Shown: positions 26,622-36,561, numbered from the stretch's first letter. The stretch: DNA of 64,000 nt from Exiguobacterium algae (GCF_018617875.1 NZ_JACSKZ010000002.1:186001-250000), one strand, 5' to 3'. The notes: generated by a model not told the origin, from the letters alone. Program-made: numbers and translations.

Positions 26622-27932
26622 TTAAAGATCTTTAAATTGTTGGATTGTCTCAAGCGCACGGTTTGCATAGCGCTCATAACGTTCCTGTTTTTTCATTTTT
26701 TTCGGGGCATCTTCGAGAGACGGTACGAGACCAAAGTTTGCATTCATCGGTTGGAAGTGTTTCCCGTCAGTTGTTGTAATATAATGGGCCATCGAACCGA
26801 GCATCGTCTCACGTGGCAAGACGACGAGTTCTTCACCTGCAATCATTTTCGCCGCATTAATTCCAGCTAGCAGTCCGGATGCAGCAGATTCAACGTATCC
26901 TTCCACGCCAGTCATTTGCCCTGCGAAGAACAGGGTATCACGTGTGCGCGCCTGATAAGTTGGTTTCAACAAGCTCGGTGAGTTGATGAATGTATTACGG
27001 TGCATGACGCCGTACCGAACGATCTCGGCATTTTCAAGTCCAGGGATGAGACGAATAATTCGTTTTTGCTCGCCCCATTTCAAGTGCGTTTGGAAACCGA
27101 CTAAGTTGTAGAGTGTTCCAGCCGAATTATCCTGCCGGAGCTGGACAACGGCATATGGACGTTTCCCAGTCTTCGGATCTTCAAGACCGACCGGTTTCAT
27201 CGGTCCGAATAAAAGGGTTTTCTTCCCACGCTCCGCCATGACTTCAAACGGCATGCAGCCTTCGAAGTAGATTTCTTTCTCGAATTCTTTAAGCGGCACG
27301 ACTTCTGCGTTAATGAGTTCTTCGTAGAAGACGTTGAATTCTTCTTCGGTCATCGGACAGTTCAAGTAAGCCGCTTCCCCTTTATCGTAGCGAGACTTCA
27401 AATACACTTTGTCACGGTCAATTGTCTCGCCGTCAAGGATCGGGGCTGCCGCGTCATAGAAGTAGAGGTAGTCCTCTCCTGTGAAGGCTTTGAGAGATGC
27501 CGAGAGTTCAGGTGACGTCAATGGGCCGGTTGCGACAATGACAATCCCTTCAGGAATCTCTGTAATCTCTTCATTGTGAACAGTGACGTTCGGATGGTTT
27601 TTTAACGTCTCCGTTACATAACCAGCGAAATCGTGGCGATCAACTGCCAACGCTCCGCCTGCAGGTACACTTGCATTGTCAGCCGCTTTCAAAATGAGCG
27701 AATCCAATGTACGCATTTCTTCTTTCAGGACACCGACCGCATTTTGAAGTCCGTTCGCTCGTAATGAGTTCGAACAAACCAGTTCTGCGAATTGGTCCGT
27801 GTGGTGCGCCGGCGTTTTCCGAACCGGTCTCATTTCATATAAGTCGACTTGAATGCCACGCTTTGCGAGTTGCCAAGCCGCCTCAGAACCGGCAAGGCCG
27901 GCTCCGATGACAGTTACACGTTGTTGCAACAT
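26622..27932 (-). CDS. trmFO: tRNA m5U54 methyltransferase TrmFO (Gid)
   Basis: 436 residues. The FAD-binding motif [19 protein letters not shown] opens the protein. Conserved Cys in [18 protein letters not shown] and in [15 protein letters not shown] are the two catalytic-region cysteines. It uses methylene-tetrahydrofolate and FADH2 to make ribothymidine at tRNA position 54. The start overlaps the topA stop by one base (TAATG), implying translational coupling. Confidence 0.97.
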   Translation of the reverse strand: MLQQRVTVIGAGLAGSEAAWQLAKRGIQVDLYEMRPVRKTPAHHTDQFAELVCSNSLRANGLQNAVGVLKEEMRTLDSLILKAADNASVPAGGALAVDRHDFAGYVTETLKNHPNVTVHNEEITEIPEGIVIVATGPLTSPELSASLKAFTGEDYLYFYDAAAPILDGETIDRDKVYLKSRYDKGEAAYLNCPMTEEEFNVFYEELINAEVVPLKEFEKEIYFEGCMPFEVMAERGKKTLLFGPMKPVGLEDPKTGKRPYAVVQLRQDNSAGTLYNLVGFQTHLKWGEQKRIIRLIPGLENAEIVRYGVMHRNTFINSPSLLKPTYQARTRDTLFFAGQMTGVEGYVESAASGLLAGINAAKMIAGEELVVLPRETMLGSMAHYITTTDGKHFQPMNANFGLVPSLEDAPKKMKKQERYERYANRALETIQQFKDL

Positions 27933-30028
27933 TACTCCTCCTCTTGCTGATGTACCTCAGTGTGGGTACAGTTCGTACATTGATATTTCACGCCGTCTTT
28001 AATCTTCTTCTCGACCATCAGACTATTACATACCGGACACGGTTTCGAGACCGGTTTGTCCCAAGAGACAAACTCGCAATCCGGATAGTTCGAACAGCCA
28101 TAGAAGAGACGACCTTTTTTACTGCGTCGTTCGACGATTTGCCCGTCCTCACATTCAGGACACGGTACGCCGATCTCGACCTGGACAGGCTTCGTATTCG
28201 TACAGTTCGGGAAATTCGAGCATGCCATGAACTTCCCATAGCGTCCCATTTTAATGACCATCGGAGACCCGCAGACCTCACAATCGATTCCGGCAGGTTC
28301 ATCCTTCACTTCAATCTTCTCAATCTCTTCTTCGGCACGCTTCAACCGTTTCTCGAACGAGCGATAGATCGGTGCGACAACTTCTGTCCAAGTCACTTCC
28401 TCATTTTCAATCGAATCGAGAAGCGTTTCCATGTCCGCTGTGAATTGGACGGTAATGAAGTCGTTGAAGTATTCGTCAATCATCTCGATTACAAGCTCAC
28501 CCAGTTCGGTTGGGACGAATTTTTTCTCTTCCAAGACGACATAGCCGCGACGTTGAATCGTATCGAGTGTTGGTGCGTAAGTCGACGGCCGGCCAATCCC
28601 GAGTTCTTCCATCGCACGTACTAATCGTGCTTCGGTATAGCGCGGTGGCGGTTGCGTGAAGTGTTGCTTCGGTTCGATTGTTTCGAACGTCACTTCATCT
28701 TCAACTTCAAGCGCTGGTAGCAAGCCTTCCTTTTCCTGGTTCGCATCTTCGATATCGTCATCTTTCGATTCGATGTACACTTTCATGAAACCAGGGAATT
28801 TAACGGTCGATCCGTTCGCACGGAAAATCATACCGTTTGACTCGACATCAATTTTCACAGTGTCTAAAATAGCTGGAGCCATTTGACTCGCGACCAACCG
28901 CTCCCAAATCAGTTTGTACAAACGGAGCTGGTCCCGGGACAAGTAGGCTTTAAGTGATGCCGGGTCACGTAGCGCCGAGGTCGGACGGATTGCTTCGTGC
29001 GCGTCCTGTGCGTTCGCCGCTTTTTTCTCTTTTTGCTTTTGGGACGAAACGTATTCTTCACCGAATGTTGATTCGATGTAGTCTTTCGCTTCTGCCTTCG
29101 CCAAGTCCGAGATTCGAGTCGAGTCGGTACGCATGTATGTGATCAGACCGACTGTCCCTTCTTTCTTACCGAGGTCAATCCCTTCGTAAAGTTGCTGTGC
29201 GAGCATCATCGTCTTCTTCGCTCGGAAATTCAACTTACGGGCAGCCTCCTGTTGGAGTGAGCTCGTAGTAAATGGAAGGGATGCATTGCGTTTCCGTTCT
29301 TTCTTCGTCACATCGATGACTTTGAACGTTTCACCGATGGCATCAAGCACGGCTTGAGCATCCTGCTCTGATTTCAATTCCATCTTCTTACCATCTTTAC
29401 CGTAGAAAGAAGTCTCGAACGTTTCCCCATCATGATTTAAGTTAAGTTTGATTGTCCAATATTCTTCCGGGTCGAACGCATTGATTTCGCGTTCACGGTC
29501 GATGATCATTTTTACAGCTACAGACTGAACACGTCCTGCCGACAAACCTTTTTTAACTTTCTTCCATAATAAAGGACTCATTCCATAACCAACTAGACGG
29601 TCCAAAATCCGTCGTGCTTGTTGGGCATCTACTAAATCATGATTGATTTTACGTGGATGCTTAAACGACTCTTTGATTGCGTCTTTCGTAATTTCGTTGA
29701 AGACGACACGACACTCCGTCGTTTCATCTACCCCTAGCGCCCGAGCCAAATGCCAGGCAATGGCTTCCCCTTCTCTGTCGGGGTCGGCCGCGAGAAAGAT
29801 TTTTGTCGCTTTTTTTGCGGCCGTCTTCAATTCTTTCAACACAGGTCCTTTACCACGAATCGTGATATATTTCGGTTCAAAATCGTGTTCCACGTCGACA
29901 CCGAGCTGACTTTTCGGTAAATCGATGACGTGCCCCATCGAGGCTTTGACCATATAATTCGGACCTAAATAACGTTTAATCGTTTTTGCTTTCGCAGGTG
30001 ATTCGACGATCACCAAATATTTTGCCAT
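27932..30028 (-). CDS. topA: DNA topoisomerase I
   Basis: 698 residues, type IA topoisomerase. The TOPRIM domain ([33 protein letters not shown]) precedes the active-site Tyr in [15 protein letters not shown] (about residue 300). Three C-terminal zinc-finger modules follow, each with CxxC pairs (CEVCG...CSNFPNC; CPECE...CSNYPDC; CPVCN...CTNC). It relaxes negative supercoils. The gene has its own strong promoter, whose -35 overlaps the dprA stop. Confidence 0.98.
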   Translation of the reverse strand: MAKYLVIVESPAKAKTIKRYLGPNYMVKASMGHVIDLPKSQLGVDVEHDFEPKYITIRGKGPVLKELKTAAKKATKIFLAADPDREGEAIAWHLARALGVDETTECRVVFNEITKDAIKESFKHPRKINHDLVDAQQARRILDRLVGYGMSPLLWKKVKKGLSAGRVQSVAVKMIIDREREINAFDPEEYWTIKLNLNHDGETFETSFYGKDGKKMELKSEQDAQAVLDAIGETFKVIDVTKKERKRNASLPFTTSSLQQEAARKLNFRAKKTMMLAQQLYEGIDLGKKEGTVGLITYMRTDSTRISDLAKAEAKDYIESTFGEEYVSSQKQKEKKAANAQDAHEAIRPTSALRDPASLKAYLSRDQLRLYKLIWERLVASQMAPAILDTVKIDVESNGMIFRANGSTVKFPGFMKVYIESKDDDIEDANQEKEGLLPALEVEDEVTFETIEPKQHFTQPPPRYTEARLVRAMEELGIGRPSTYAPTLDTIQRRGYVVLEEKKFVPTELGELVIEMIDEYFNDFITVQFTADMETLLDSIENEEVTWTEVVAPIYRSFEKRLKRAEEEIEKIEVKDEPAGIDCEVCGSPMVIKMGRYGKFMACSNFPNCTNTKPVQVEIGVPCPECEDGQIVERRSKKGRLFYGCSNYPDCEFVSWDKPVSKPCPVCNSLMVEKKIKDGVKYQCTNCTHTEVHQQEEE

Positions 30029-30067
30029 ACATCTGCTCCCCTTTTAGAGGTCATTTAAATCCCTACC

Positions 30068-30097
30068 ATAATATTCATGTTCTCCTATGTTTGTCAA
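30068..30097 (-). promoter_or_regulatory. Sigma-A promoter of topA-trmFO
   Basis: Consensus -35 TTGACA (30092-30097), 18-base spacer, -10 TATTAT (30068-30073). The TGA of the -35 is the dprA stop codon. The predicted transcript starts about 35 bases before the topA ATG. Confidence 0.8.
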
Positions 30098-30888
30098 CGT
30101 GCAATCCAAAGATCACGAATAATTTGATCGGAATTCGTCAATGGAATCGCTCCTTCTTCAATCAATCGATTCGGTCCTTCCGCGAGAGGATCGAGCGGGC
30201 TGCCCGGGACTGCAAACACGGTTTTCCCTTGCTCGAGGGCATGCCCGACCGTATTCATCGTTCCGCTCTTCTGCCTTGCTTGAACGACGACAAGGACGTC
30301 TCCCAATCCACTGACCAATCGATTTCTTTCTAAAAACTGAAATTTTTTAACAGTTGTCCCAGGTGCGTATTCAGTGAGCAAAATCCCTTGTTTTGGGATT
30401 TTCTGAAACAATTCCCGATTTGCCGCCGGATACAGATGATTAAATCCTGAACCTAGTACGGCAACCGTCGGGCGTTCACTTGAGACAGCCGCCTCATGAA
30501 TGAGACCATCGATTCCGAGCGCCCCGCCCGAAACAGAAACAGTTTCTTCTATTAAAGAATGATAATGTCGTACTAATGAACGACTAATCCGATTCAATTC
30601 ACGACTTCCGACCAATGCGGTCGTTCTCTCTTGTAGTACCTCTAAATCCCCTTTGTAAAACAGACAGTACGGTGGATTTGGAATGTCCAGTAAACGTTTC
30701 GGGAACCGATCATCTTCCCACGTCACAAAATCCTTATACGTGTGTGGCTGCCGCGACGCCTTTTCAGCACGACGTATGACTTCTGGAGGAAACTCGTTCA
30801 TGTGTCGGTCCACCGTCCCGGACAAATAATGATGAATAAATTCTACAGGCAGTCGTTCTGCTGCAAACCGAGCAATTGTTTGATTCAT
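30094..30888 (-). CDS. dprA: DNA-processing protein DprA (Smf)
   Basis: 264 residues from ATG 30888 (AGGGAG seven bases upstream). The Rossmann core includes TTALVGSRELNRI, VSGGALGIDGLIHEAAVSS, and TVAVLGSGFNHLYPAANREL, the DprA nucleotide-like pocket. The C-terminal part (VFAVPGSPLDPLAEGPNRLI) is conserved too. DprA loads RecA on incoming single-stranded DNA in natural transformation. The N-terminal SAM-like domain is shorter than in B. subtilis Smf, and no C-terminal winged helix is evident. It follows the sucCD terminator. Confidence 0.93.
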   Translation of the reverse strand: MNQTIARFAAERLPVEFIHHYLSGTVDRHMNEFPPEVIRRAEKASRQPHTYKDFVTWEDDRFPKRLLDIPNPPYCLFYKGDLEVLQERTTALVGSRELNRISRSLVRHYHSLIEETVSVSGGALGIDGLIHEAAVSSERPTVAVLGSGFNHLYPAANRELFQKIPKQGILLTEYAPGTTVKKFQFLERNRLVSGLGDVLVVVQARQKSGTMNTVGHALEQGKTVFAVPGSPLDPLAEGPNRLIEEGAIPLTNSDQIIRDLWIAR

Positions 30889-30903
30889 CACAATCTCCCT
30901 TTC

Positions 30904-30933
30904 AAAAAAGTGAGGGATGCACGCATCCCTCAC
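30904..30933 (-). terminator. Terminator after sucCD
   Basis: Ten-base arms GTGAGGGATG (30910-30919) and CATCCCTCAC (30924-30933) with a four-base loop, followed on the minus strand by six T (30904-30909). It is 11 bases after the sucD stop. Confidence 0.92.
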
Positions 30934-30944
30934 AATCGTTTGTC

Positions 30945-31862
30945 TTACGTCGTAGGCTGGCCTGTGACACAAGCCTCGTAAAGACCTTCATTTTTCAATA
31001 CACGAATCAATGTTTCACCGATGACCGCTGGTGTTTCCGCGACTTCGATTCCATTCGCGTTCAACGTTTTGATTTTTTCAGCCGCAGTCCCTTTACCACC
31101 TGAAATGATGGCACCGGCATGCCCCATTCGTTTACCTTCAGGTGCAGTTTGACCGCCGATGAAGCCGATGACAGGTTTCTTCATGTTTGCTTTCACCCAT
31201 TCAGCCGCTTCTTCTTCCGCTGTTCCACCGATCTCACCAATCATGATGACAGCTTTCGTGTCTTCATCTTCATTGAACGCTTTGAGCGTATCGATGAAGT
31301 TCGTACCGTTGACCGGGTCTCCCCCGATTCCAACAGCAGTCGATTGACCGATGCCTGCTGTCGTCAACTGATGAACGGCCTCATACGTGAGCGTCCCCGA
31401 ACGAGAGACGATCCCGACGTGACCCTTCGTATGAATATAACCCGGCATGATTCCAAGCTTCGCTTCACCCGGTGTGATGATTCCTGGGCAGTTTGGCCCA
31501 ATCAAACGAGCTGGTTTATCTTCGAGATAGCGTTTCACTTGAATCATATCCACAACCGGAATGCCTTCTGTGATACAGATAATGAGTTCAATCCCACTAT
31601 CTGCAGCTTCCATGATTGAATCCGCTGCGAATGCTGGCGGCACATAGATAATCGAGGCGTTGGCACCTGTCGCTTCTACCGCTTCTGAGACCGTGTTGAA
31701 TACCGGTACGTTATCGAGAACTGTCGTGCCACCTTTACCAGGAGTTACGCCACCGACTAGTTTCGTGTTATATGCTAGCATCTGCTCACCATGGAACAGA
31801 CCTTGTTTTCCTGTGATCCCTTGAATGATCACTTTCGTGTCTTTATTCGCCCAAATACTCAT
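30945..31862 (-). CDS. sucD: Succinyl-CoA ligase alpha subunit SucD
   Basis: 305 residues. The CoA-binding Rossmann start is [20 protein letters not shown], the middle has [14 protein letters not shown], and the phosphorylated active-site His is in [15 protein letters not shown]. With SucC it interconverts succinyl-CoA and succinate with formation of ATP or GTP in the TCA cycle. AAGGGGG lies seven bases before the ATG. It is 12 bases after sucC. Confidence 0.98.
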   Translation of the reverse strand: MSIWANKDTKVIIQGITGKQGLFHGEQMLAYNTKLVGGVTPGKGGTTVLDNVPVFNTVSEAVEATGANASIIYVPPAFAADSIMEAADSGIELIICITEGIPVVDMIQVKRYLEDKPARLIGPNCPGIITPGEAKLGIMPGYIHTKGHVGIVSRSGTLTYEAVHQLTTAGIGQSTAVGIGGDPVNGTNFIDTLKAFNEDEDTKAVIMIGEIGGTAEEEAAEWVKANMKKPVIGFIGGQTAPEGKRMGHAGAIISGGKGTAAEKIKTLNANGIEVAETPAVIGETLIRVLKNEGLYEACVTGQPTT

Positions 31863-31874
31863 GTCGTTTCCCCC

Positions 31875-33035
31875 TTATCGAACGAGTGATGCGATTTTTT
31901 CTGCCCCGTCAGCCATCGAGCTGGCTGTCGTGATCGCAAGTCCAGATTCATCGAGAATGCGTTTCCCGGCGTCGACGTTCGTTCCTTCTAAACGAACGAC
32001 GAGTGGCAAGTCAAGACCGATTTCTTTCGTTGCCGCGACAATGCCTTCAGCGATGATGTCACACTTCATGATACCCCCGAAGATGTTGACAAAGATCCCT
32101 TTGACTTGGTCATCCGACAAAATCAACTTGAATGCTTCTGTAACTTTTTCTTTCGTCGCACCGCCACCTACATCGAGGAAGTTAGCGGGTTCAGCGCCGT
32201 AATGTTTGATAATATCCATTGTCGCCATCGCAAGACCAGCACCATTTACAAGGCAACCGATGTTTCCATCGAGTGCGATGTAGCTGAGGTCGTGTTTTGA
32301 GGCTTCTACTTCACGCGGATCTTCTTCCGTCGTATCACGTAGTGCAAGGATGTCCGAATGACGATAGAGCGCATTGCTGTCGAAGTTTAACTTCGCATCA
32401 AGTGCGATGACATTGCCATCTTTCGTCGTAACGAGCGGGTTGATTTCCGCAATCGTACAATCTGTCTCGATGTATACTTTATAAAGCTTCATCACCATGT
32501 CGCTAAACTTGTTGACAAGCTTCGTCGGAACTTCCATCTTGAAAGCAAGACGACGGGCCTGGAATGGACGCAAGCCCACAACCGGGTCGACAACTTCCTT
32601 ATGAATCTTCTCCGGTGTATGTTCAGCGACTTCTTCGATGTCCATACCACCTTCAGATGAACCCATGATGACAATTCGGCCGATCGAACGGTCAAGCACA
32701 AGTCCTAAGTAAAATTCTTGGTCAATGGCAGATCCTTCTTCGATATAAAGACGTTGCACGACTTTTCCTTCCGGACCAGTCTGATGTGTCACAAGCGTTT
32801 TACCGAGAATCTCTGAAGCGTATTGCTTCACTTCTTCGTCTGTCTTAGCAAGTTTGACACCGCCGGCTTTCCCGCGGCCACCTGCATGAATTTGTGCTTT
32901 AACTACTTTCACTTCGCCTTCAAGCTTCGCAGCAGCTGCCACAGCTTCCTCGACGGTGAATGCCGGATAGCCAGTCGGTACGGCCACCCCAAATTCTCTT
33001 AACAATTCTTTCGCCTGATACTCATGGATATTCAT
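31875..33035 (-). CDS. sucC: Succinyl-CoA ligase beta subunit SucC
   Basis: 386 residues. The N-terminal ATP-grasp domain includes [17 protein letters not shown] and [20 protein letters not shown]. The C-terminal ligase/flavodoxin-like domain carries [20 protein letters not shown] and the phosphate-loop-like [13 protein letters not shown]. First gene of sucCD, with a sigma-A promoter overlapped by a cre site, so catabolite repression through CcpA is likely. Confidence 0.98.
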   Translation of the reverse strand: MNIHEYQAKELLREFGVAVPTGYPAFTVEEAVAAAAKLEGEVKVVKAQIHAGGRGKAGGVKLAKTDEEVKQYASEILGKTLVTHQTGPEGKVVQRLYIEEGSAIDQEFYLGLVLDRSIGRIVIMGSSEGGMDIEEVAEHTPEKIHKEVVDPVVGLRPFQARRLAFKMEVPTKLVNKFSDMVMKLYKVYIETDCTIAEINPLVTTKDGNVIALDAKLNFDSNALYRHSDILALRDTTEEDPREVEASKHDLSYIALDGNIGCLVNGAGLAMATMDIIKHYGAEPANFLDVGGGATKEKVTEAFKLILSDDQVKGIFVNIFGGIMKCDIIAEGIVAATKEIGLDLPLVVRLEGTNVDAGKRILDESGLAITTASSMADGAEKIASLVR

Positions 33036-33074
33036 ATGTTTTCCCCCTTAGTCCCCTTTAATATCGGCACGTCT

Positions 33075-33104
33075 ATTGTAACGAAAAACTGAAAGCGCTG
33101 TCTA
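33075..33104 (-). promoter_or_regulatory. Sigma-A promoter of sucCD
   Basis: Minus-strand -35 TAGACA (33099-33104), 18-base spacer, -10 TACAAT (33075-33080). Both hexamers match the consensus at five of six positions. The start would be about 32 bases before the sucC ATG. Confidence 0.75.
33090..33103 (+). promoter_or_regulatory. cre site (CcpA operator) over the sucCD promoter
   Basis: TGAAAGCGCTGTCT matches the cre consensus TGWAARCGYTWNCW at 13 of 14 positions and covers the -35 and spacer of the sucC promoter. Binding there would block RNA polymerase, giving carbon catabolite repression of this TCA step. Confidence 0.7.
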
Positions 33105-33140
33105 TTGTTCTTGCTTTAAGTTTTCATCTTTTTTTCACAT

Positions 33141-33416
33141 CTACCCCTGGACATCTTGAATCTTATCTTGTTCCATCTTATACAGAAACACAAAAAGTTC
33201 CGCAATTACTTGATACAATTCTTCCGGAATTTGGTCTTCGATATCCAGGGAAGACAGTAACGCCAATAGCGCCGGGTCTTCGTGAACCGGCACACCATTC
33301 TCATGTGCAAGGGCAAGCATGCGTTCTGCGACAAGTCCTGCCCCTTTGGCGACTACATGAGGAGACTCCATCGATTGCTCATACGAAAGCGCGATGGCCC
33401 GTTTCTTATCGTTCAT
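33141..33416 (-). CDS. ylqH: FlhB C-terminal-domain-like protein (YlqH)
   Basis: 91 residues, a stand-alone homolog of the FlhB/YscU cytoplasmic domain: HVVAKGAGLVAERMLALAHE and NGVPVHEDPALLALLSSLDI align with the FlhB segments after the cleavage site, then EELYQVIAELFVFLYKM. No membrane part exists and the NPTH cleavage motif is missing (SMESPH in its place). Such FhlB proteins are encoded in the same place in B. subtilis. It overlaps ylqG by four bases, and ylqG has a FliK-like C-terminus, so the two may form a specificity-switch-like pair. Confidence 0.85.
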   Translation of the reverse strand: MNDKKRAIALSYEQSMESPHVVAKGAGLVAERMLALAHENGVPVHEDPALLALLSSLDIEDQIPEELYQVIAELFVFLYKMEQDKIQDVQG

Positions 33417-34258
33417 ACTTGAAAATCCACCTTTCCGAGAGGGGCAAATACTTCCGGCACACGCTCTCGTTTTTCTTCATATGAAAAAGAGGACAATTCG
33501 TAGTCGAGCCGATTTATCCCGGCTTTTAGCAACGGTTCATATGCACGGACATAGGAGGACAAATCATGCTGTTCATTATACACTTTGACGGAAACATAGC
33601 GTTTTTGTATGAGTAAATCAACCCCGGTCTCGCCAAAGCGCGGTGTCTCCAAAAACAGGACGATTCGCGCGTGGTCTGCATCAATCGCCTCCCGTTTCGG
33701 TGCCTCGATTCGAAATTGAACGTGTTCAAACGGACCAACTTGCGGTATGTGAAATGCTTGTGCAACGTACGGTGGGGACTGTGCCGCATTGAACGCTTCT
33801 TGTGCTCGGACGAATTGCTCGAACTTCAGATCCCCTTTCGCCTTGAACAGTTCACCGACGAGCGCCTTCACGTCGCTCCCCGCCCCGCTCTCAAGTGCCT
33901 TCTTCCCAGCTGCTTGGAGAGAGTCCGGAGTCTGTTGTGGTTCCCGCATCAATCGTGCGAGCTGTTCGCCCAGAATTTGTAGGGGCGACCTCATTTGAAG
34001 ACTGGTATCGGTCGACTGAGGGACAACCTTTAAAACGAGCTTAGGCTCGACCTCGGTCACGACCATTTTGTACGTGACGTTCTCTTTCACGTTCGCATTG
34101 ACCCCGACACGAAACAACCCTTGTGGCAATTGCATGACGGCTTCGTTCCCTGGCAACAACTGTAATACTTTTCCGACAACCGTATTGCCGAGCAACAATT
34201 GACGAGGGGTCTGTTCCGTCACTTTAAACGGCAATACCCCCTGATGATCGACCCGCAT
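33413..34258 (-). CDS. ylqG: FliK-like protein of unknown function (YlqG position)
   Basis: 281 residues. The N-terminal part (about 20-80) looks like a small beta-rich domain (VVGKVLQLLPGNEAVMQLPQ). The middle is Gln/Ala-rich and helical, and the C-terminal 100 residues resemble the Flg_hook domain of FliK (IVLFLETPRFGETGVDLLIQ, then a long helix-forming segment ending GINRLDYELSSF). It occupies the place of B. subtilis ylqG between rnhB and ylqH. The function is not established. AGGAG lies seven bases before the ATG. Confidence 0.75.
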   Translation of the reverse strand: MRVDHQGVLPFKVTEQTPRQLLLGNTVVGKVLQLLPGNEAVMQLPQGLFRVGVNANVKENVTYKMVVTEVEPKLVLKVVPQSTDTSLQMRSPLQILGEQLARLMREPQQTPDSLQAAGKKALESGAGSDVKALVGELFKAKGDLKFEQFVRAQEAFNAAQSPPYVAQAFHIPQVGPFEHVQFRIEAPKREAIDADHARIVLFLETPRFGETGVDLLIQKRYVSVKVYNEQHDLSSYVRAYEPLLKAGINRLDYELSSFSYEEKRERVPEVFAPLGKVDFQV

Positions 34259-34270
34259 CTCCCCACTCCT

Positions 34271-35023
34271 TTACATATGTTTGATAGGTGCGAACGAACG
34301 TCGGTGAATCGGGGTGACACCGAATTGTTCGAGTCCTTTTAGGTGGGTATCCGTTCCATACCCCGCATTCCGTTCAAAACCATAACCCGGATAAAGTTCG
34401 GCATACTCTTCCATCATCCTGTCTCGAACGACTTTTGCGACGACACTTGCCGCTGCAATCGACACACTTTTCGCATCCCCTTTGATCAGGGACAATTGGC
34501 GAACGTCCAAGTCGAGTTTCATCGCATCGATGAGAAGCGCCTCTACATCACCAAGTTGTCGAACCGCTTCTCCCATGGCGAGTTTTGTCGCTTCATAGAT
34601 GTTAATGTCATCAATGACTCCAGCCTCCACAATCCCGACTCCGACTGTAGCCTGCTCCATGATTAAGTCATATGCGGCTTCTCTCGCCGCTTTCGTCATC
34701 TTTTTTGAATCGTTCAGACCGGCGGCATAAAAACCCTCCGGCAAAATCACAGCAGCAGCGACGACCGGACCAGCGAGCGGTCCGCGGCCAACCTCGTCGA
34801 CTCCTGCCACGAGTCCGTGTCCCTCCGCTTTCATCTCACGCTCGTAGTGCATACGACGCTCAAAGTCTTCCCGTAGCTCCTGCTCCCGTTTGAATTGCCG
34901 TTCTTTCTGACGGATCAGTGCCTGAACGCCCGCCCGCGGGTCCTGCCCGAACTCCATTAAAATGTCATTCCACTCTTCATATCGGACTTGCTGCAATCGT
35001 TGTTTAATCTGTTGAATCGTCAC
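34271..35023 (-). CDS. rnhB: Ribonuclease HII
   Basis: 250 residues from a GTG at 35023, chosen because AGGAGG lies six bases upstream and the protein then begins MTIQQIKQRLQQVRYEEW as Bacillus RnhB does. The catalytic motif VAGVDEVGRGPLAGPVVAAA (Asp-Glu pair) and the later Asp residues in LLIDAMKLD and MMEEYAELYPGYGFERN-type segment are present, as is GDAKSVSIAAASVVAKVVRD. It cuts the RNA strand of RNA-DNA hybrids. An ORF extension to 35131 runs through the rbgA terminator and is not used. Confidence 0.95.
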   Translation of the reverse strand: MTIQQIKQRLQQVRYEEWNDILMEFGQDPRAGVQALIRQKERQFKREQELREDFERRMHYEREMKAEGHGLVAGVDEVGRGPLAGPVVAAAVILPEGFYAAGLNDSKKMTKAAREAAYDLIMEQATVGVGIVEAGVIDDINIYEATKLAMGEAVRQLGDVEALLIDAMKLDLDVRQLSLIKGDAKSVSIAAASVVAKVVRDRMMEEYAELYPGYGFERNAGYGTDTHLKGLEQFGVTPIHRRSFAPIKHM

Positions 35024-35039
35024 GGTGCCCCTCCTATTC

Positions 35040-35065
35040 AAAAAAGCCCTGTTTCCACAGGGCTT
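35040..35065 (-). terminator. Terminator overlapping the end of rbgA
   Basis: Arms AAGCCCTG (35044-35051) and CAGGGCTT (35058-35065), six-base loop, followed by a six-T run (35040-35045) on the minus strand. The stem includes part of the rbgA stop codon and lies directly before the rnhB ribosome site. Confidence 0.88.
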
Positions 35066-35924
35066 ACGCCATTTCATGATCTTCTGGCGTCTCGAGAGAG
35101 ATGCGCCCGATTTTTTCATGACGTAGTTCATTCAATAATAATTCACTCGCTTTTTCGAAATCAACGTACCCACCACTGATGAGTCCACGTTTCTTTCCAA
35201 TCAACTCGAGCAGCTCCACCCCGTCCTCCGGAAGGTCGTCCAATTTAAAACGAGCCTTCAATTGTTCCGGATAACGAGCGCTTAATTCACGTGCCGTATA
35301 AAGCGCGATATCATCCAAGTTCAAAATTTCATCTTTGATGGCGCCTGTCGCGGCGAGACGATATCCGACGATCTGATCTTCGAACTTCGGCCACAGGATC
35401 CCAGGCGTGTCGAGCAGTTCCATCTCGCCGCCTTTCATCTTGATCCACTGTTGACGCTTCGTCACACCGGGGCGGTCCCCTGTGATGGCGATGTTACGGC
35501 CTGCCAAACGGTTGATCAGCGTGGATTTCCCGACGTTGGGGATCCCGATGATGAGGGCACGGATTGGGCCAGGGTTACGTCCCTTTTCACGCATGCGATC
35601 ATGTTTTTCTTTCATCAACTTTTGAGCGCCTGTAATGAGCTGTTTCAAGCCTTTGCTATGCTTCGCATCAACTGCTACGACTTCGACCTCTTCTCGCTTT
35701 AGGGCACGTAACCACGCGTCCGTCACGACGGGATCGGCCATGTCCGCTTTGTTGAGGACGATGAGTCGCGGCTTCCCTGCCGTGATCTCATCAACCATCG
35801 GGTTACGGCTCGATTGCGGGACACGTGCGTCCACGAGCTCGATCACGACATCGATCAATTTTAATTTTTCAGTAACTTGTCTTCTTGCTTTGGCCATGTG
35901 GCCAGGAAACCATTGAATTGCCAA
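35064..35924 (-). CDS. rbgA: Ribosome biogenesis GTPase RbgA (YlqF)
   Basis: 286 residues with circularly permuted G motifs: G4 LNKADMAD comes first, then G1 [20 protein letters not shown], then G3 [12 protein letters not shown]. The N-terminal [15 protein letters not shown] is the family hallmark. RbgA completes late 50S assembly (incorporation of L16, L27, L36). It lies 12 bases after lepB. Confidence 0.97.
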   Translation of the reverse strand: MAIQWFPGHMAKARRQVTEKLKLIDVVIELVDARVPQSSRNPMVDEITAGKPRLIVLNKADMADPVVTDAWLRALKREEVEVVAVDAKHSKGLKQLITGAQKLMKEKHDRMREKGRNPGPIRALIIGIPNVGKSTLINRLAGRNIAITGDRPGVTKRQQWIKMKGGEMELLDTPGILWPKFEDQIVGYRLAATGAIKDEILNLDDIALYTARELSARYPEQLKARFKLDDLPEDGVELLELIGKKRGLISGGYVDFEKASELLLNELRHEKIGRISLETPEDHEMA

Positions 35925-35936
35925 AAAAGCACCACC

Positions 35937-36485
35937 TTAATCTTCTACCGTACCGAAATCATCGAGCGGCCAGAATATAAAATTCGTTTTGCCGACAATC
36001 TTTTCTTTTCCGACAAATCCGATTTCTCGACTGTCTTTCGAGTTTTGACGATTATCGCCCATGACAAAATAAGAATCTTCAGGGACGACTGACTCGCCTG
36101 TCACTTGTTCGAGAGTGAAGTTTTCTGTGAGCGGGAATCCGTTCATTTGAGCACGAAACTCCTCCAAATAAGGTTCTTCGACAGCTTCACCATTAATATA
36201 GAGCATATCGTCACGATATTCGAGCGTATCACCAGGAATGGCAATGACACGTTTAATATAGTCCTTAGATTCTGTCGCATGGAAGACGACAATATCGCCG
36301 CGTTCCAATTCTCCCACGTAGTTTGAAATTTTGCTGACAATCATTCGATCCGCATTATGGAGCGTCGGCATCATCGATTCACCCTCGACGATCACAGGAA
36401 CAAAAATAAATGTTCGAATCACAAAGGCAATCACGAGTGCAACGACGATTGCTTTCAACCAGCTGAACACTTCTTTCAACTTCAC
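35937..36485 (-). CDS. lepB: Type I signal peptidase
   Basis: 182 residues, the short Gram-positive SipS type. One N-terminal membrane helix (about 10-30, AIVVALVIAFVIRTFIFVPV), catalytic Ser in EGESMMPTL and catalytic Lys in DYIKRVIAIPGD, then the conserved MGDNRQNSKDSREIGFV. It cleaves Sec signal peptides on the outer membrane face. The start is GTG 36485 with GAGGAG close by; a TTG two codons later is an alternative. B. subtilis lacks a signal peptidase gene at this site, between rplS and rbgA. Confidence 0.95.
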   Translation of the reverse strand: MKLKEVFSWLKAIVVALVIAFVIRTFIFVPVIVEGESMMPTLHNADRMIVSKISNYVGELERGDIVVFHATESKDYIKRVIAIPGDTLEYRDDMLYINGEAVEEPYLEEFRAQMNGFPLTENFTLEQVTGESVVPEDSYFVMGDNRQNSKDSREIGFVGKEKIVGKTNFIFWPLDDFGTVED

Positions 36486-36509
36486 TCACTCCTCTATCCA
36501 TTTGAACTT

Positions 36510-36538
36510 ATTGTACTAGAAAAAAAGAAGCTTGTCGC
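36510..36538 (-). promoter_or_regulatory. Possible lepB promoter built into the rplS terminator
   Basis: Minus-strand -35 GCGACA (36533-36538, four of six) lies in the descending arm of the rplS terminator; a 17-base spacer containing the T-run leads to -10 TACAAT (36510-36515, five of six). Confidence 0.45.
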
Positions 36539-36550
36539 AAGCGACAAGCT
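36520..36550 (-). terminator. Terminator after rplS
   Basis: Ten-base perfect arms AGCTTGTCGC (36529-36538) and GCGACAAGCT (36541-36550) with a two-base spacer, followed on the minus strand by TTC and seven T. It is 12 bases past the rplS stop. Confidence 0.9.
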
Positions 36551-36561
36551 CAGTCCCCATC

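Noticed and set aside
27944-28624. Long plus-strand open frame (226 codons) inside topA
   Set aside because: It is antisense to a complete topA with zinc fingers, has no ribosome site and an Arg/Asp/His-rich composition typical of a shadow frame.
35024-35131. N-terminal extension of rnhB to 35131
   Set aside because: It would translate through the rbgA terminator and part of rbgA; the GTG at 35023 has an ideal ribosome site and the family N-terminus.
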